From positions 76,411-140,410 of the forward strand of contig NZ_LMVC01000005.1 in assembly GCF_001510655.1 (NCBI RefSeq): a stretch of DNA of 64,000 nt. The letters are read 5' to 3'. The stretch's first letter is position 1. Each line of letters starts with the position of its first letter. The notes under the pieces were generated by a model. The model was not told the DNA's origin. It saw nothing but the letters and a program-made list of their open reading frames with translations, and ran no database searches. Source of the stretch: Fictibacillus sp. FJAT-27399 (GTDB taxonomy: Bacteria > Bacillota > Bacilli > Bacillales > Fictibacillaceae). This document shows, piece after piece, positions 34,085 through 43,770 of the stretch. The position numbers and the translations under genes were made by a program.

Positions 34085-36391
34085 TCAGTTCGTCCTCTCT
34101 GGTTTTAGAATCGTAAAGTCCTGCCATTCATACGGAAGAAGCGCCTGATACTGCTGGGTTAAAAACCGGTCATCAACAAGAACGATCGTCCCACGGTCGG
34201 TTTCTGAGCGGATCAGTCTGCCCCCAGCCTGCAGCACCTTATTAATGCCAGGATATACATACGAGTAATTATAGCCATTTTTCCCTCGGGATGAAAAATA
34301 ATCCTTAATGATATTTCGTTCCAGCCCGAGCTGAGGAAGCCCGACCCCAACTACAATCACACCGTTAAGCCTGTCACCGACAAGGTCCACACCTTCTGAA
34401 AAAATGCCGCCCATCACCGCAAAACCGATCAGTGTTTCCTGCGTATCTGCCTGAAACGAGTTTAAAAACTGTTCCCGCTCCTCTTCTGACATTCCAGTCG
34501 ACTGAACCATTGATTTTAGAGGGAAATCCTCATTCAAAAACTGCTCGTACACATCGTTCATGTATTGATAGGAAGGGAAAAACACAAGAAAGTTTCCTTT
34601 ATTTTCTCTCACAACCTGATAAATCATGTCTGCGATCGGCTCTCTTGTTTTTTCTCTGTCACGGTATCTTGTGGATAACGGCTGGATATAGATTTGAAGC
34701 TGTTCCCGTTCAAATGGCGATGGAATGGCCAGTGCATAATCTTCATCACGAAATCCGATCATATCCTTGTAGTAATCGATCGGTGTAAAGGTGGCCGAAA
34801 AAAAGATACTCGAACGATAACCTTTGCCCATTTGTTGAAGCAGAACAGAAGGATCGAGGCAAAACATTTTAATCTTCACTTCACTTCTTTCATATTCCGC
34901 ATATGTGACATACCGCTGGTCATAGAGCTTTGAGATACGGATAAAGCTTTGTGCGGCAAAGTACGTATCGAGCAATAGCTGCTGACCCTCTCCCTCTTTT
35001 TGGGTCAGCAGTTCTTTTTCTGCAGAAACAATAAAGGTTTCCAAAAGCTCTATCAGTTCTTCCGGCTTGTCGTTCATCACAAGGCTTCTCGCATCACCGC
35101 ATCTTTTTTTCATAGAAAGACCGAAGTCATTGACGGTTTTGGCCGCCCTTTGGAGCTCTGCATTGCTGCCTTTATATTCACGCGAAACGTTCAGAAAAGC
35201 CGACTTGTAAATTTCAGCAGAATACATTTCCCGGCCCCGGTCGACAAGATTGTGGGCTTCATCCACGAGTAAGGCGGTTTGCTTTTTCTGCTCTTCAAAG
35301 AAACGCTTTAAAGATACCCTTGGATCAAATACATAATTGTAATCACAAATGACCGCATCGGCACCATACGCCAAGTCAATGGAAAACTCGAACGGGCAAA
35401 GCCGGTGTTTGATCGCATACTCCTGGATCGTTCTGCGGTGAATGACCGTTTCGTTTGCCAAAATGTCCAGCACGGCGCCGTTTACACGATCATAATATCC
35501 ATCAGCAAACTCGCAGTACTCTTTTTGGCAGACTGCCTTATCCTTCAGGCACATTTTGTCCTTGGCAGTCAGGGTGACCGTGTGCAGGCGAAGGCCTTTT
35601 TCCTGCATGAGCAAAAAAGCTTCCTCAGCCGCCTCTCTTGTGATCGTCTTTGCCGTCAAATAAAAGAAGCGCTGCATCAGGCCTTCACCGATGGCTTTAA
35701 CTGCAGGAAATGTGGTCGACATCGTTTTACCGATTCCTGTCGGTGCCTGGGCGAACAGATTTTTACCTTCGGCGATTGTCGTGTAGACCGCCCCTGCCAG
35801 TTTCCTCTGCCCTTCACGGTACCGGTCAAATGGAAACGGCAGCTCTTTGATACTGTAATCCCGTTCTTTCCGGTGGCTTACCAGCAGCTGGGCATAAGGT
35901 GCGTATACTTTTACTGTTTCCTCAAGAAAAAGTTTGAGCTCATCAAGGAAAAATACTTTTTTAAACCGCTTCTTTTCCTGGGTTTCCACCTGCACGTATG
36001 TCAGCTGGACATGTATGGCATTGAGTCCGTGGTCCGAGGCATATATACAGGCATAAACCTTCGCCTGTGCCCAATGGACAGGATAGGTATCCTCTTCAAT
36101 GGTATTCAAGTCACGAGACGTTGATTTTATTTCATCAATCGTTACCTCATCATCAGAAAAAAGCAGACCGTCGCATCTTCCTTCAATAAGAAAAGAAAGA
36201 TTGTCCTGGACCATTTCGATCTGAACAAACACTTCTTTCTGATCAGATTCTGCGTATGTCTGCTGTATTTTTTGATGAGCTCTCGTACCTTCCGCCAGTG
36301 TGCTGGCGGTACGGAAACGCGAATCGATGCTTCCGCTTCTGTATACGTATTCGACAAGGCCTCGAACCGAAACTTTTACAATGTCCAACAT
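34085..36391 (-). CDS. XPD/DinG-like DNA helicase with N-terminal PD-(D/E)XK nuclease-like domain
   Basis: Protein of 768 residues. Residues 1-170 resemble a Cas4/RecB-type nuclease: GTRAHQKIQ, RCDGLLF (catalytic Asp), DEIKST (ExK) and a QxxxY motif AQAKVYACIYA. From about 185 on is an SF2 XPD-type helicase: FDRYREGQ, Walker A APTGIGKT, Fe-S cysteines at C-x6-C-x4-C and LCPF, Walker B VDEAHN, and C-terminal motifs GGIFSEGVDL and GRLIRSETDRG. Likely a 5'-3' helicase for DNA repair or recombination. It is followed two bases later by the DUF3052 gene. Confidence 0.85.
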   Translation of the reverse strand: MLDIVKVSVRGLVEYVYRSGSIDSRFRTASTLAEGTRAHQKIQQTYAESDQKEVFVQIEMVQDNLSFLIEGRCDGLLFSDDEVTIDEIKSTSRDLNTIEEDTYPVHWAQAKVYACIYASDHGLNAIHVQLTYVQVETQEKKRFKKVFFLDELKLFLEETVKVYAPYAQLLVSHRKERDYSIKELPFPFDRYREGQRKLAGAVYTTIAEGKNLFAQAPTGIGKTMSTTFPAVKAIGEGLMQRFFYLTAKTITREAAEEAFLLMQEKGLRLHTVTLTAKDKMCLKDKAVCQKEYCEFADGYYDRVNGAVLDILANETVIHRRTIQEYAIKHRLCPFEFSIDLAYGADAVICDYNYVFDPRVSLKRFFEEQKKQTALLVDEAHNLVDRGREMYSAEIYKSAFLNVSREYKGSNAELQRAAKTVNDFGLSMKKRCGDARSLVMNDKPEELIELLETFIVSAEKELLTQKEGEGQQLLLDTYFAAQSFIRISKLYDQRYVTYAEYERSEVKIKMFCLDPSVLLQQMGKGYRSSIFFSATFTPIDYYKDMIGFRDEDYALAIPSPFEREQLQIYIQPLSTRYRDREKTREPIADMIYQVVRENKGNFLVFFPSYQYMNDVYEQFLNEDFPLKSMVQSTGMSEEEREQFLNSFQADTQETLIGFAVMGGIFSEGVDLVGDRLNGVIVVGVGLPQLGLERNIIKDYFSSRGKNGYNYSYVYPGINKVLQAGGRLIRSETDRGTIVLVDDRFLTQQYQALLPYEWQDFTILKPERTN

Positions 36392-36443
36392 GTTATCACC
36401 ATTCCATAAGTTCTCTTAAGAGAAGTGTAACAGAAATAGGGAG

Positions 36444-37712
36444 CTATAGGCTGATTTGAACGTTTTGCACAGCCGGCAGCCGCAATGTAACTTCCGTGCC
36501 CTTTCCGACTTCGCTTTTGAAAGAAACTTTGCCTTGCATAGATTCTATGATTCTAACAGACACCGTCGTTCCCAGCCCTGTTCCCTTATCTTTTGTCGTA
36601 TAGAACAGCGTACCGATTCTCGAAAGCTGTTCTTCCGTCATCCCTTTGCCTGTATCCGCTACGGTAATTAATGCCTGATTTCCCGATAGTGCAAGACTGA
36701 CAGTGACTGTCCCCCCGGAAGGTGTCGCTTCAATCGCATTTTTAATAATGTTAACGAACGCCTGCTTCAGCTGATTTCGGTCTGTGAACAAAAAAAGTGA
36801 CGGCTTTAAATCGCTTTTCAGCTCTACGCCTTGCTTGAGAGCCAGCGCATTGAGAAGCATAACAACATCGGACAGGACTTGTGACAAGGAGAAATCTTCC
36901 AGCTTTTTAAATTCTGGTTTGGCAAAATTTAAATAGTCGCTGATGATTACTTCAGCACGCCCTAATTCGCTTAACACAAGCGGAATATACGGGTGGTTAT
37001 TGTCTTTATCATCCTGTTGCATAAGCTGAAGGAACCCCTTTACAACGGTAAGAGGATTTCTCACTTCATGAGCAATCGAGGCAGCAAGCTCTCCCATCGT
37101 GTTCAGCTTTTCTGCCTTTTCAATCTCCTGCTTCATCAAGGAACGTTCAATGACCAGCTCATTCAGCTTAGAGGCTGTTCCTACTCCTATCACCTGAAGG
37201 ATGCCGAACGAAAGAACATGAGATATCGTTGTCATGAAATCCCCATCTGCTGTTCCATAAAAAAAGGTATAGGAAATGAGGATCGCAATTTGGACAAAAG
37301 AAGGCCAGACGCCCATTAACATTGCTGCCTTCACCCGTTTACCTGCATGATAGACACTGAATTTTTTGCTGAACAAAAATGGGATAACCGCGGCTAATAC
37401 AACTCCGGCCAATGCAAACACCACTGCATCCCCGCCCATTGCAGCTCTGACGATTAGAATTGTACCCAAAACCATTCCGCCTGCTATTCTACCTCCATAA
37501 AGAAAGGCAAGCACCAGAGGGGCGTACCGTAAATCCCAATAGAGGTCTCCTTCGTAAAAAGCAAACAGAATACAAAGTGTTGCAGAGATACTTTGCAAGG
37601 TTCCGTAAAGGTAAGGGGATGTTGAAACCTGCTTTTTCTCAAAAAAGAAACTGTAGCTTAAGATTGGAGCCAAAACAATCAGCACATGTAGAAGGAGTTT
37701 TTCTATCAGCAT
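36444..37712 (-). CDS. kinB: KinB-like sporulation sensor histidine kinase
   Basis: Membrane histidine kinase of about 422 residues. The N-terminal 190 residues contain six hydrophobic segments of the 5TMR/LYT-like type. The H-box is AASIAHEVRNPLTVVKGFLQL (phospho-accepting His in AHEVRNP), followed by N-box FVNIIKNAIEATP, and G boxes VADTGKGM and GTGLGTTVS. The HEVRNPLT-VKGFLQL pattern is that of Bacillus sporulation phosphorelay kinases; length and topology fit KinB. No response regulator is adjacent, which also fits an orphan phosphorelay kinase. ATG at 37712 follows GGGAG. Confidence 0.78.
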   Translation of the reverse strand: MLIEKLLLHVLIVLAPILSYSFFFEKKQVSTSPYLYGTLQSISATLCILFAFYEGDLYWDLRYAPLVLAFLYGGRIAGGMVLGTILIVRAAMGGDAVVFALAGVVLAAVIPFLFSKKFSVYHAGKRVKAAMLMGVWPSFVQIAILISYTFFYGTADGDFMTTISHVLSFGILQVIGVGTASKLNELVIERSLMKQEIEKAEKLNTMGELAASIAHEVRNPLTVVKGFLQLMQQDDKDNNHPYIPLVLSELGRAEVIISDYLNFAKPEFKKLEDFSLSQVLSDVVMLLNALALKQGVELKSDLKPSLFLFTDRNQLKQAFVNIIKNAIEATPSGGTVTVSLALSGNQALITVADTGKGMTEEQLSRIGTLFYTTKDKGTGLGTTVSVRIIESMQGKVSFKSEVGKGTEVTLRLPAVQNVQISL

Positions 37713-37814
37713 CAGTTTATCTCCCAACGAGTTTAGTTACCTATTAATTACGACAAAAAATTACTTTACCCTGCCAAAAAATGAGATAATTGTCCTATTC
37801 TGAAATTAAAAAAA

Positions 37815-38102
37815 GGGGCTGTCCAGAAAGTCGAAAATTGACCTTCAGACAGCCCCTTTTTGGCTTGAAAAATCTTCAATGAAAAGTTAATTGAAGTGGA
37901 AGATGCGAGACTCCTCGAAAATGAACTTCACATTTTCTTCGTGCACGCTGCCGAAGCCTTCCTTGTCCTGCGGGACTAGCGTGACAGGTGAGACTTGCAC
38001 CAAAAAGTAGGCGTTCACGCCGGTAAGGCTCACCGCACGCCCCGCGGAAAGCGAGCAGCCTGGAACGGAAATCAACAGCTTACAGACTTCTTGGACAGCC
38101 CC
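37815..38102. repeat. Dispersed element type 1, copy ii (288 bp)
   Basis: Same ends (GGGGCTGTCC, GGACAGCCCC) and interior as copy i, with which it shares the CTCGAAAATGAACTTCACAT insert absent from copies iii and iv. It lies just after the amylase stop and before the kinase start on the minus strand. Confidence 0.88.
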
Positions 38103-38108
38103 TCTTAG

Positions 38109-40568
38109 TTACGATGCCTTTTTCTTTGTGCTCTTTTTATCTTTTACTACTTCAAAAATCTGAACAGATCCTGCTTTAGAGACAATGGTCAGATCGTCTT
38201 TCTTTCCAGGCCGGATAACATCCTTTTTGTTCCATACACTCTTTAGTACGAGATCATTCTTATCATCAAATGATTTCTTCAGTGTTACTTTTTCTTCACT
38301 TCCGTTGTTCAGAACAACAAGGAAGCGGTCATGCTTATTGCTTCTTTCATAAATGATGACTTGGTCATCAGAATACCACTCTTTATACTTTCCTGTACGG
38401 AGCGCAGGTTCATCGTTTCTCAGTTTAATTAGTTTCTTATAATACTGCTTTAAGGAAGCATTTTGATGCGCTTTATCCCATGGCATCATCTCTCGGAAAT
38501 AGCGGTCCTTCCACTCGTCAACTTTGTTATGATCCTTGCTTTGTGATAAGCCAACCTCAGTTCCGTAGTAGATGATTGGTGCTCCTGGAAGTGTAAACTG
38601 CGCCGCAGCTGCCTGTTTCAGTTTGTTCACATCACCGCCGGACTCGAATAAAAAGCGCGGCATATCATGGTTGTCCAAGAACGTTCCCATCAAATATTCT
38701 GAGTTGTATGTTTTTTGGTTCAAGCGGATCGCATCACTCAGTTCATTCATCGACTGCCCTTTTGCGAACACATCAAGCAATGCGCCCTGCATCGGGAAAT
38801 CGAGAGCGCCGTCAAGTTTGCCGGAGTAAGTGTTGATCTTTTCACGGCTGTCCCAAACTTCTCCATAAATAAAAGCGTTCGGCTTAAGTTTTTTCACAGT
38901 ATGCCTGAAATCCACCCAGAAGCTATAGCTTGGGCCCTTGGCATAATCGAGCCTGAAACCGTCGAAGCCAAGATCGTTCAGCCAGAAAGGAACGACTTTA
39001 TTCATCATATAGCTCCGAGTTGCAGGATTGTCGTTGTTCAGTTCTGGAAGTTCTGTTACACCGTAGAATGTTTTATAGTCTGTCGGCCATTTCGTAAAGG
39101 TGTACCAGTTGTAATACGGGCTGTTTGTTCCATTTTTCAAGGCGTCCTGGAAGAACGGATGCTGGTTGGACGTATGGTTCGGAACAAGGTCATAAACCAC
39201 TTTCATACCCTTTTTGTGTGCTTCTTTAATAATTTCCTTCATGAGTTTGTTGTTTCCAAAACGCGGATCAATCTTCATAAAGTCTGCCGGATGATAGCCG
39301 TGTGAATACGGCCCTTTGTAGATCGGCGAAATCCAGATGGTGTTGACACCAAGATCCTTAATGTAATCAATTTTATCCTTAACACCTTGAAGGTCGCCGC
39401 CCATCCATCCTTTTAACCGCTCATCATAGGAAAGGTTAGGATCAACAGGCTCATTGTTCATCGGATTTCCATCCATAAAACGGTCTACAAAAATATGATA
39501 GATGGAAGCATTTTTTGCCCATTCAGGAGATTTATAGTCATCTACATAATAGGCGAATTCGGTAGCGTCAGCAGACAGAATGCTGTTCGTGTCTGCAAAC
39601 TGCGAACCTTCGCCGTCTGTATTCCAAACATCGATCTTGTATTTAATCCTTGTGCTGTCTTTTTGTTTTGGAATGGTTCCACTAAGCACAGACTTATATA
39701 ATCCATCTCCAAGACTTGTTTTCGAGACAGCATACATTGGGACAAAAGTTCCGTTCTTTGCAATGCCCCTTTTCCCTGCAGGAGTGGAACCGTCTGTTGT
39801 AAAGTAGATTCCGCCTTTATTCACCTGCCCGTAATGCTCTACTGTCGTCTTGACCATTACATTTTCTTTATGGTTCGGAATGAAAGGCTTATAGTTAAAG
39901 TTATGCGTTACGCTCTTCGCAACCGGCACACCGCTCCATTTCTCTACTTCATCATTCACCGGCTCGCCCGCTTCGGTGAATACTGCTTTACGCGGTTCAC
40001 TTTTTACCTCTTTATACTTTTCATCACCGAGCGCGTAATAATAGGAGAAGGATTGGCCGGGTTCACCTGTTAGCTGGATGCTGTATTTCTGATCTCCCGC
40101 CTTTTTCAGGCTGGTTACTGAATAGTTATAACCGTTCAAGCTTGTCCCAACGGTTACATTCGCCCAGTCGGGTGTGGATTTTGGAACCGTCACGTTCAGT
40201 GTTACTTTCCCTTTGCCTTCTAAGAGAATTATATCTACTTTTCTTTCATCGTCCGGATGAAAGACGAAAACATAGCTTCCTGTCTGTGGTGGCGTAAACT
40301 CCAGATTGCTGCCATCCATCCATTGATCGTCTCTTACGTACTTAAACTCAAGCTTGCTGCCTCCGGTAAGCGGAATCGGATTGCTCTTCCATGTCCCATC
40401 CTGCTGCATTGTCAGCGGATTATTGTCAGAACCCCAATCCAATGGAGACAAACTTCCCCTTACTACCACTTTTTGATAGCTGCTCGCATCAGCCGCTTTA
40501 GGCAGCTGAACCAATACGATCCCTAAAAGCAGCACCAATGACATCAATATGCCAAATCCCTTTTTCAA
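38109..40568 (-). CDS. Secreted GH13 alpha-amylase / neopullulanase-type enzyme
   Basis: Exported starch-degrading enzyme of 819 residues. TTG start at 40568, six bases after AAAGGAGGA; signal peptide residues 1-28 (KKGFGILMSLVLLLGIVLV). Residues about 30-130 and 131-350 are carbohydrate-binding and beta-sandwich modules. The catalytic barrel spans about 360-740: region I DLVPNHTS, region II GFRLDYAKG (nucleophile Asp), region III GEVWD (acid Glu), region IV FLDNHD. C-terminal beta domain follows. A cre sequence upstream implies glucose repression. Exact cleavage specificity unclear. Confidence 0.9.
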   Translation of the reverse strand: MKKGFGILMSLVLLLGIVLVQLPKAADASSYQKVVVRGSLSPLDWGSDNNPLTMQQDGTWKSNPIPLTGGSKLEFKYVRDDQWMDGSNLEFTPPQTGSYVFVFHPDDERKVDIILLEGKGKVTLNVTVPKSTPDWANVTVGTSLNGYNYSVTSLKKAGDQKYSIQLTGEPGQSFSYYYALGDEKYKEVKSEPRKAVFTEAGEPVNDEVEKWSGVPVAKSVTHNFNYKPFIPNHKENVMVKTTVEHYGQVNKGGIYFTTDGSTPAGKRGIAKNGTFVPMYAVSKTSLGDGLYKSVLSGTIPKQKDSTRIKYKIDVWNTDGEGSQFADTNSILSADATEFAYYVDDYKSPEWAKNASIYHIFVDRFMDGNPMNNEPVDPNLSYDERLKGWMGGDLQGVKDKIDYIKDLGVNTIWISPIYKGPYSHGYHPADFMKIDPRFGNNKLMKEIIKEAHKKGMKVVYDLVPNHTSNQHPFFQDALKNGTNSPYYNWYTFTKWPTDYKTFYGVTELPELNNDNPATRSYMMNKVVPFWLNDLGFDGFRLDYAKGPSYSFWVDFRHTVKKLKPNAFIYGEVWDSREKINTYSGKLDGALDFPMQGALLDVFAKGQSMNELSDAIRLNQKTYNSEYLMGTFLDNHDMPRFLFESGGDVNKLKQAAAAQFTLPGAPIIYYGTEVGLSQSKDHNKVDEWKDRYFREMMPWDKAHQNASLKQYYKKLIKLRNDEPALRTGKYKEWYSDDQVIIYERSNKHDRFLVVLNNGSEEKVTLKKSFDDKNDLVLKSVWNKKDVIRPGKKDDLTIVSKAGSVQIFEVVKDKKSTKKKAS

Positions 40569-40604
40569 ATAGACTCCTCCTTTTGAGCAGTTTGTGCAAC
40601 TATG

Positions 40605-40618
40605 CGCAAACGCTTTCA
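40605..40618 (-). promoter_or_regulatory. cre (CcpA) site upstream of the amylase gene
   Basis: On the minus strand TGAAAGCGTTTGCG matches TGNAANCGNTNNCA except for the last base. It lies 37-50 bases before the amylase TTG, much like amyO of B. subtilis amyE. Confidence 0.72.
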
Positions 40619-40679
40619 CAAACCTTTACTAAAAGTGTAGCCGCGATGACAGAATTATGCAATAACTATTTTAATAAAT

Positions 40680-40892
40680 GGCTGTTTTCTAAAAGATTGT
40701 TGTTTTTGGGTAATATTTGTAAAGAGCCTTCATTGATAAGTTGATTGGAGTGTAAGTGCGAGACTCCTGCGGGAGCAGCGGGACAGGTGAGACCCACAGG
40801 CGTAAAGTGCTCACATTACCCCTCGCGGAAAGCGAGCATCCTGAAACGGAAATCAACCACTCCTAAGAGCAACAAAGTTTACGAAAACAGCC
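40680..40892. repeat. Dispersed element type 2, complete copy (213 bp)
   Basis: Terminal inverted repeat GGCTGTTTTC / GAAAACAGCC, extended inward by TTGTTG / CAACAA. The interior resembles type 1: GAGACTCCTGCGGGAGCAGC, GACAGGTGAGACC, GCGGAAAGCGAGCATCCTG and ACGGAAATCAAC. Confidence 0.82.
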
Positions 40893-40903
40893 TAATAAAA
40901 AGA

Positions 40904-40941
40904 AAAAAGCCTGCAGACGAAATTACATCTGCAGGCTTTTT
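40904..40941 (-). terminator. Terminator of the PTS operon
   Basis: AAAAAGCCTGCAGA / TCTGCAGGCTTTTT, three bases after the EIIA stop. Confidence 0.9.
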
Positions 40942-40943
40942 GA

Positions 40944-41399
40944 TTATCCGATCTGCTCTAATAATTGATACGCTTCATCTACAAATTGCACATTCAATAA
41001 CTCGTTTCTGAATGCTTCATCCATGAGTTTGATAGAAAGCATCTGCAAAATTTTTAAATGTTCGTTTCCTGCACTTTCTTCCGGCACGGCAATCATGAAC
41101 ACCAACTGGGCGTTTTCTCCATCAACGCTGTTCCAGTCTACACCAGTCCGGCTCAGGCCAAACGCAACTCTTGGAGAGGTGACAGCATTTGATTTCCCAT
41201 GAGGGATTGCGACCTTAAAACCAATGCCTGTGCTTCCTTCCTTCTCCCGCTTTTCAATCGCTTTTTTAAACTTACGCTTGGATTTCAAAGCATCGGACTG
41301 TTCCAGCTTCTCAATCATATGGTCGATCACTTCATTTTTTGTTGAACCCTTCAAGTCAACATCAACCAGGTCTTTGTTCATCAACTCTGTCAGTTTCAT
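40944..41399 (-). CDS. PTS fructose/mannitol-type EIIA protein
   Basis: Soluble phosphocarrier of 151 residues of the EIIA(Fru/Mtl) class. The phosphorylated histidine is in VAIPHGKSNAV near residue 68; the helical start is MKLTELMNKDLVDVDLKG. It relays phosphate from HPr to EIIB of the gene just upstream (16-base gap). In many bacteria this domain is fused to EIIBC; here it is a separate polypeptide. ATG at 41399 follows GGGAGTG. Confidence 0.9.
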   Translation of the reverse strand: MKLTELMNKDLVDVDLKGSTKNEVIDHMIEKLEQSDALKSKRKFKKAIEKREKEGSTGIGFKVAIPHGKSNAVTSPRVAFGLSRTGVDWNSVDGENAQLVFMIAVPEESAGNEHLKILQMLSIKLMDEAFRNELLNVQFVDEAYQLLEQIG

Positions 41400-41414
41400 G
41401 CTTGTCACTCCCTG

Positions 41415-42809
41415 TTAAGCTACGATTTTCTTTAATGTATTAACCAAGAACGCTGTTACGGCAACGCCCGCTATAATGCCGATAAAGTACATGAGCGGAT
41501 GGCTGATCGCACCTAGCACCGCAACAATCGGTCCTCCATGAGGTACGTTGTTTCCGACATGGCCGAGCATAGCGATCGTAGAAGCGACCATCGACCCTGC
41601 CATAATACTTGGAATAACGCGCAGCGGATCCTTTGCCGCAAACGGGATAGCACCTTCTGTAATTCCGACGAGACCCATTGCCAATGCTGCTTTCCCGGCT
41701 TCCTGTTCCGCTTTTTCGTATTTTTTCTTATTGAGCAATGTAGCAAGACCCATTCCAAGCGGCGGAACACAAATCGCTGCCGCAATTGAACCCATGATAT
41801 GAACATTTCCTTGTCCGATCATACTCGCTCCAAAAAGGAACGCTACTTTATTCACCGGGCCGCCCATATCAAAGGAAATCATGGCACCTAGAATCAGTGC
41901 GAGGATAATGCTTGAAGCGCCCTGCATGCCATTAAGGAAGGCGGTGAGCCAATCCATCAGGCTGGCAATCGGTGCACCTACTACAAAAATAAACAAGCTG
42001 GCAACAACAAGTGAAGCAAGTAAAGGAATAACCAGAATTGGCATAATCGGCTGGATGACCCTCGGAACCTTCCAGGACTTGATCCACTTCGCAACATAAC
42101 CGGCAACAAAACCAGCCAAGATGCCTCCAAGGAATCCTGCACCTGCTTCACTTCCATAAAAGCTTCCGTTAGCTGCGATATAACCGCCGATCATCCCTGG
42201 AGCAAGCCCCGGGCGGTCCGCAATACTCATGGCGATGAAACCAGCGAGAATCGGCACCATAAACGTAAAGCCCGCGGAACCGACATCCATGATCTGCTTC
42301 CAGACCGAATCTTTCGGAATCTGGAGTCCGCTGTCCGTCGGATGTCCTCCGATTGCCAGGGACAAAGCGATCAGCAGCCCGCCGACCGCAACAAACGGAA
42401 TCATATAGGAAACACCGTTCATCAAGTGGCGGTAAAATGGATTCTGCTTATCTTTACGTTCCTGCTTCACTTCATTGATGGACTTAATGTCACCTTTATA
42501 CTCCGGCACATCTCCAGTTTCAAAACGTTTGATAAGTTCCTGTGCTTTATGAATTCCATCCTGTACACCTGTGACGAGTACTTTTTTTCCAACAAACCGG
42601 CTCTTATCCACCGCTTTATCTGCAGCAATAATAATACCGTCCGCCTGCTGGATCTCTTCTGGAGTGAATTCATTTTCCACCCCGATGGACCCTTGGGTTT
42701 CTACCTTTATTTCAACTCCTAACGCTTCGGCTCCCTTACGCAAACTTTCGGCCGCCATATACGTATGAGCAATCCCATTAGGACACGAAGTAATTCCTAA
42801 TAACTTCAT
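41415..42809 (-). CDS. PTS fructose/mannose-type EIIBC permease
   Basis: Sugar transporter of 464 residues. Residues 1-100 are EIIB with the phosphorylated cysteine in TSCPNGIAHTYMAAE. Residues about 125-460 are the membrane EIIC domain with eight or more hydrophobic segments (GVSYMIPFVAVGG, PGMIGGYIAANGSFYGSEAG, PHGGPIVAVLG). It takes up and phosphorylates fructose or mannose; the ManR-type regulator nearby makes a mannose-like ManP system possible. GGAGGT precedes the ATG. A cre site lies upstream. Confidence 0.9.
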   Translation of the reverse strand: MKLLGITSCPNGIAHTYMAAESLRKGAEALGVEIKVETQGSIGVENEFTPEEIQQADGIIIAADKAVDKSRFVGKKVLVTGVQDGIHKAQELIKRFETGDVPEYKGDIKSINEVKQERKDKQNPFYRHLMNGVSYMIPFVAVGGLLIALSLAIGGHPTDSGLQIPKDSVWKQIMDVGSAGFTFMVPILAGFIAMSIADRPGLAPGMIGGYIAANGSFYGSEAGAGFLGGILAGFVAGYVAKWIKSWKVPRVIQPIMPILVIPLLASLVVASLFIFVVGAPIASLMDWLTAFLNGMQGASSIILALILGAMISFDMGGPVNKVAFLFGASMIGQGNVHIMGSIAAAICVPPLGMGLATLLNKKKYEKAEQEAGKAALAMGLVGITEGAIPFAAKDPLRVIPSIMAGSMVASTIAMLGHVGNNVPHGGPIVAVLGAISHPLMYFIGIIAGVAVTAFLVNTLKKIVA

Positions 42810-42922
42810 TTTCCGTACCTCCGCTGTTCATTAGTCTGTCATATCTATGAACCAATTGTAGCTTAGTAAATACGGGAAATAGATTTTTTATTTACCGTAA
42901 GTTCCGGCAAAAACGAATTATA

Positions 42923-42936
42923 TAAAAGCGTTTTCA
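42923..42936 (-). promoter_or_regulatory. cre (CcpA) site upstream of the PTS operon
   Basis: TAAAAGCGTTTTCA (plus strand) matches the cre consensus with one mismatch, about 115 bases before the EIIBC ATG. Confidence 0.6.
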
Positions 42937-43022
42937 ATTATGATTGCTGCAGGAATTCGAATGATTTAGCCGAATGTAATGAATCGGTAAATTTTCTCAA
43001 TACTTTTTAAAGGACTGAAATC

Positions 43023-43478
43023 ATGGGATATATTATGGACTTGCGGAAATTGATCGGAAGCCGGCCGATAGTTATGACAGGTGCTTGTGTACTTTTATTG
43101 AATGCTGAGGGACAGCTGCTGCTTCAGCATCGGAAAGATAACGGTTTATGGGGCTTGCCGGGCGGCTCATTAGAACCTGGAGAAACCCTTGAGGATGCGG
43201 CGAAAAGAGAGCTCTTTGAAGAAACAGGATATTCGGCCTGCAGCCTTGAACTGCTTCACGTGTTTTCCGGTGAAGAGTTTTATTATCAATATCCTCATGG
43301 AGACGAGGTATATAACGTTGTCGCTGCTTATATCTGTACTGACTATGAAGGTAGTACCGTAATTGACGGGATTGAAGTACAGGATGTTCGCTTCTTTGAT
43401 TTGAACCATCTTCCCGAAGCGATGGGCGGCCCTGACCCGCTTGTCATCGATTATTATTTAAAAAAGACTCTTTTATAA
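43023..43478 (+). CDS. NUDIX hydrolase
   Basis: Cytosolic pyrophosphohydrolase of 151 residues. The Nudix box is complete: GGSLEPGETLEDAAKRELFE followed by ETGY (Gx5Ex7REUxEExGU). The N-terminal strand reads IVMTGACVLLLNAEGQLLLQHR. Substrates of such proteins are nucleoside diphosphate derivatives, ADP-ribose or oxidised nucleotides; none can be chosen here. AAAGGA is eight bases before the ATG at 43023; a second ATG at 43035 is possible. It is divergent from the PTS operon. Confidence 0.88.
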   Translation: MGYIMDLRKLIGSRPIVMTGACVLLLNAEGQLLLQHRKDNGLWGLPGGSLEPGETLEDAAKRELFEETGYSACSLELLHVFSGEEFYYQYPHGDEVYNVVAAYICTDYEGSTVIDGIEVQDVRFFDLNHLPEAMGGPDPLVIDYYLKKTLL

Positions 43479-43483
43479 AGGAT

Positions 43484-43570
43484 TATTGTTTCTGGGACAT
43501 TTTTGTAAAAAGCCTTGGAGCAGCGGGACAGGTTAAAAGAGGATGCATTCCCCGTTTCCGGCAAACCCCC
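43484..43570. repeat. Decayed remnant of dispersed element type 2
   Basis: ATTATTGTTTCTGGGACATTT, then AAAAAGCCTT and GGAGCAGCGGGACAGGT match the left half of the element at 40680-40892; the right half is lost or scrambled. With array D it fills the 43479-44057 gap, where I see no gene. Confidence 0.65.
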
Positions 43571-43770
43571 GGTGCGGACTAGCTTTTTAAGTATTTTTAT
43601 AAAAATGGATGAGTTTAGCCATCTTTTGGGTTCTTTTTTGGAAGAAAATAAATGAATTTGAGTAAATGATAGTGAGCTGGTTTGACTGGGGGCTTGATTG
43701 GAGGAGATTCACTTATTTATGTGCCGTATCCTAAATAAAAAGACTCATTTTTGGAATAATAGGGATTTAA

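Noticed and set aside
35405-36124. 239-residue plus-strand frame inside the helicase gene
   Set aside because: Antisense to a well-supported gene with conserved motifs; no ribosome site.
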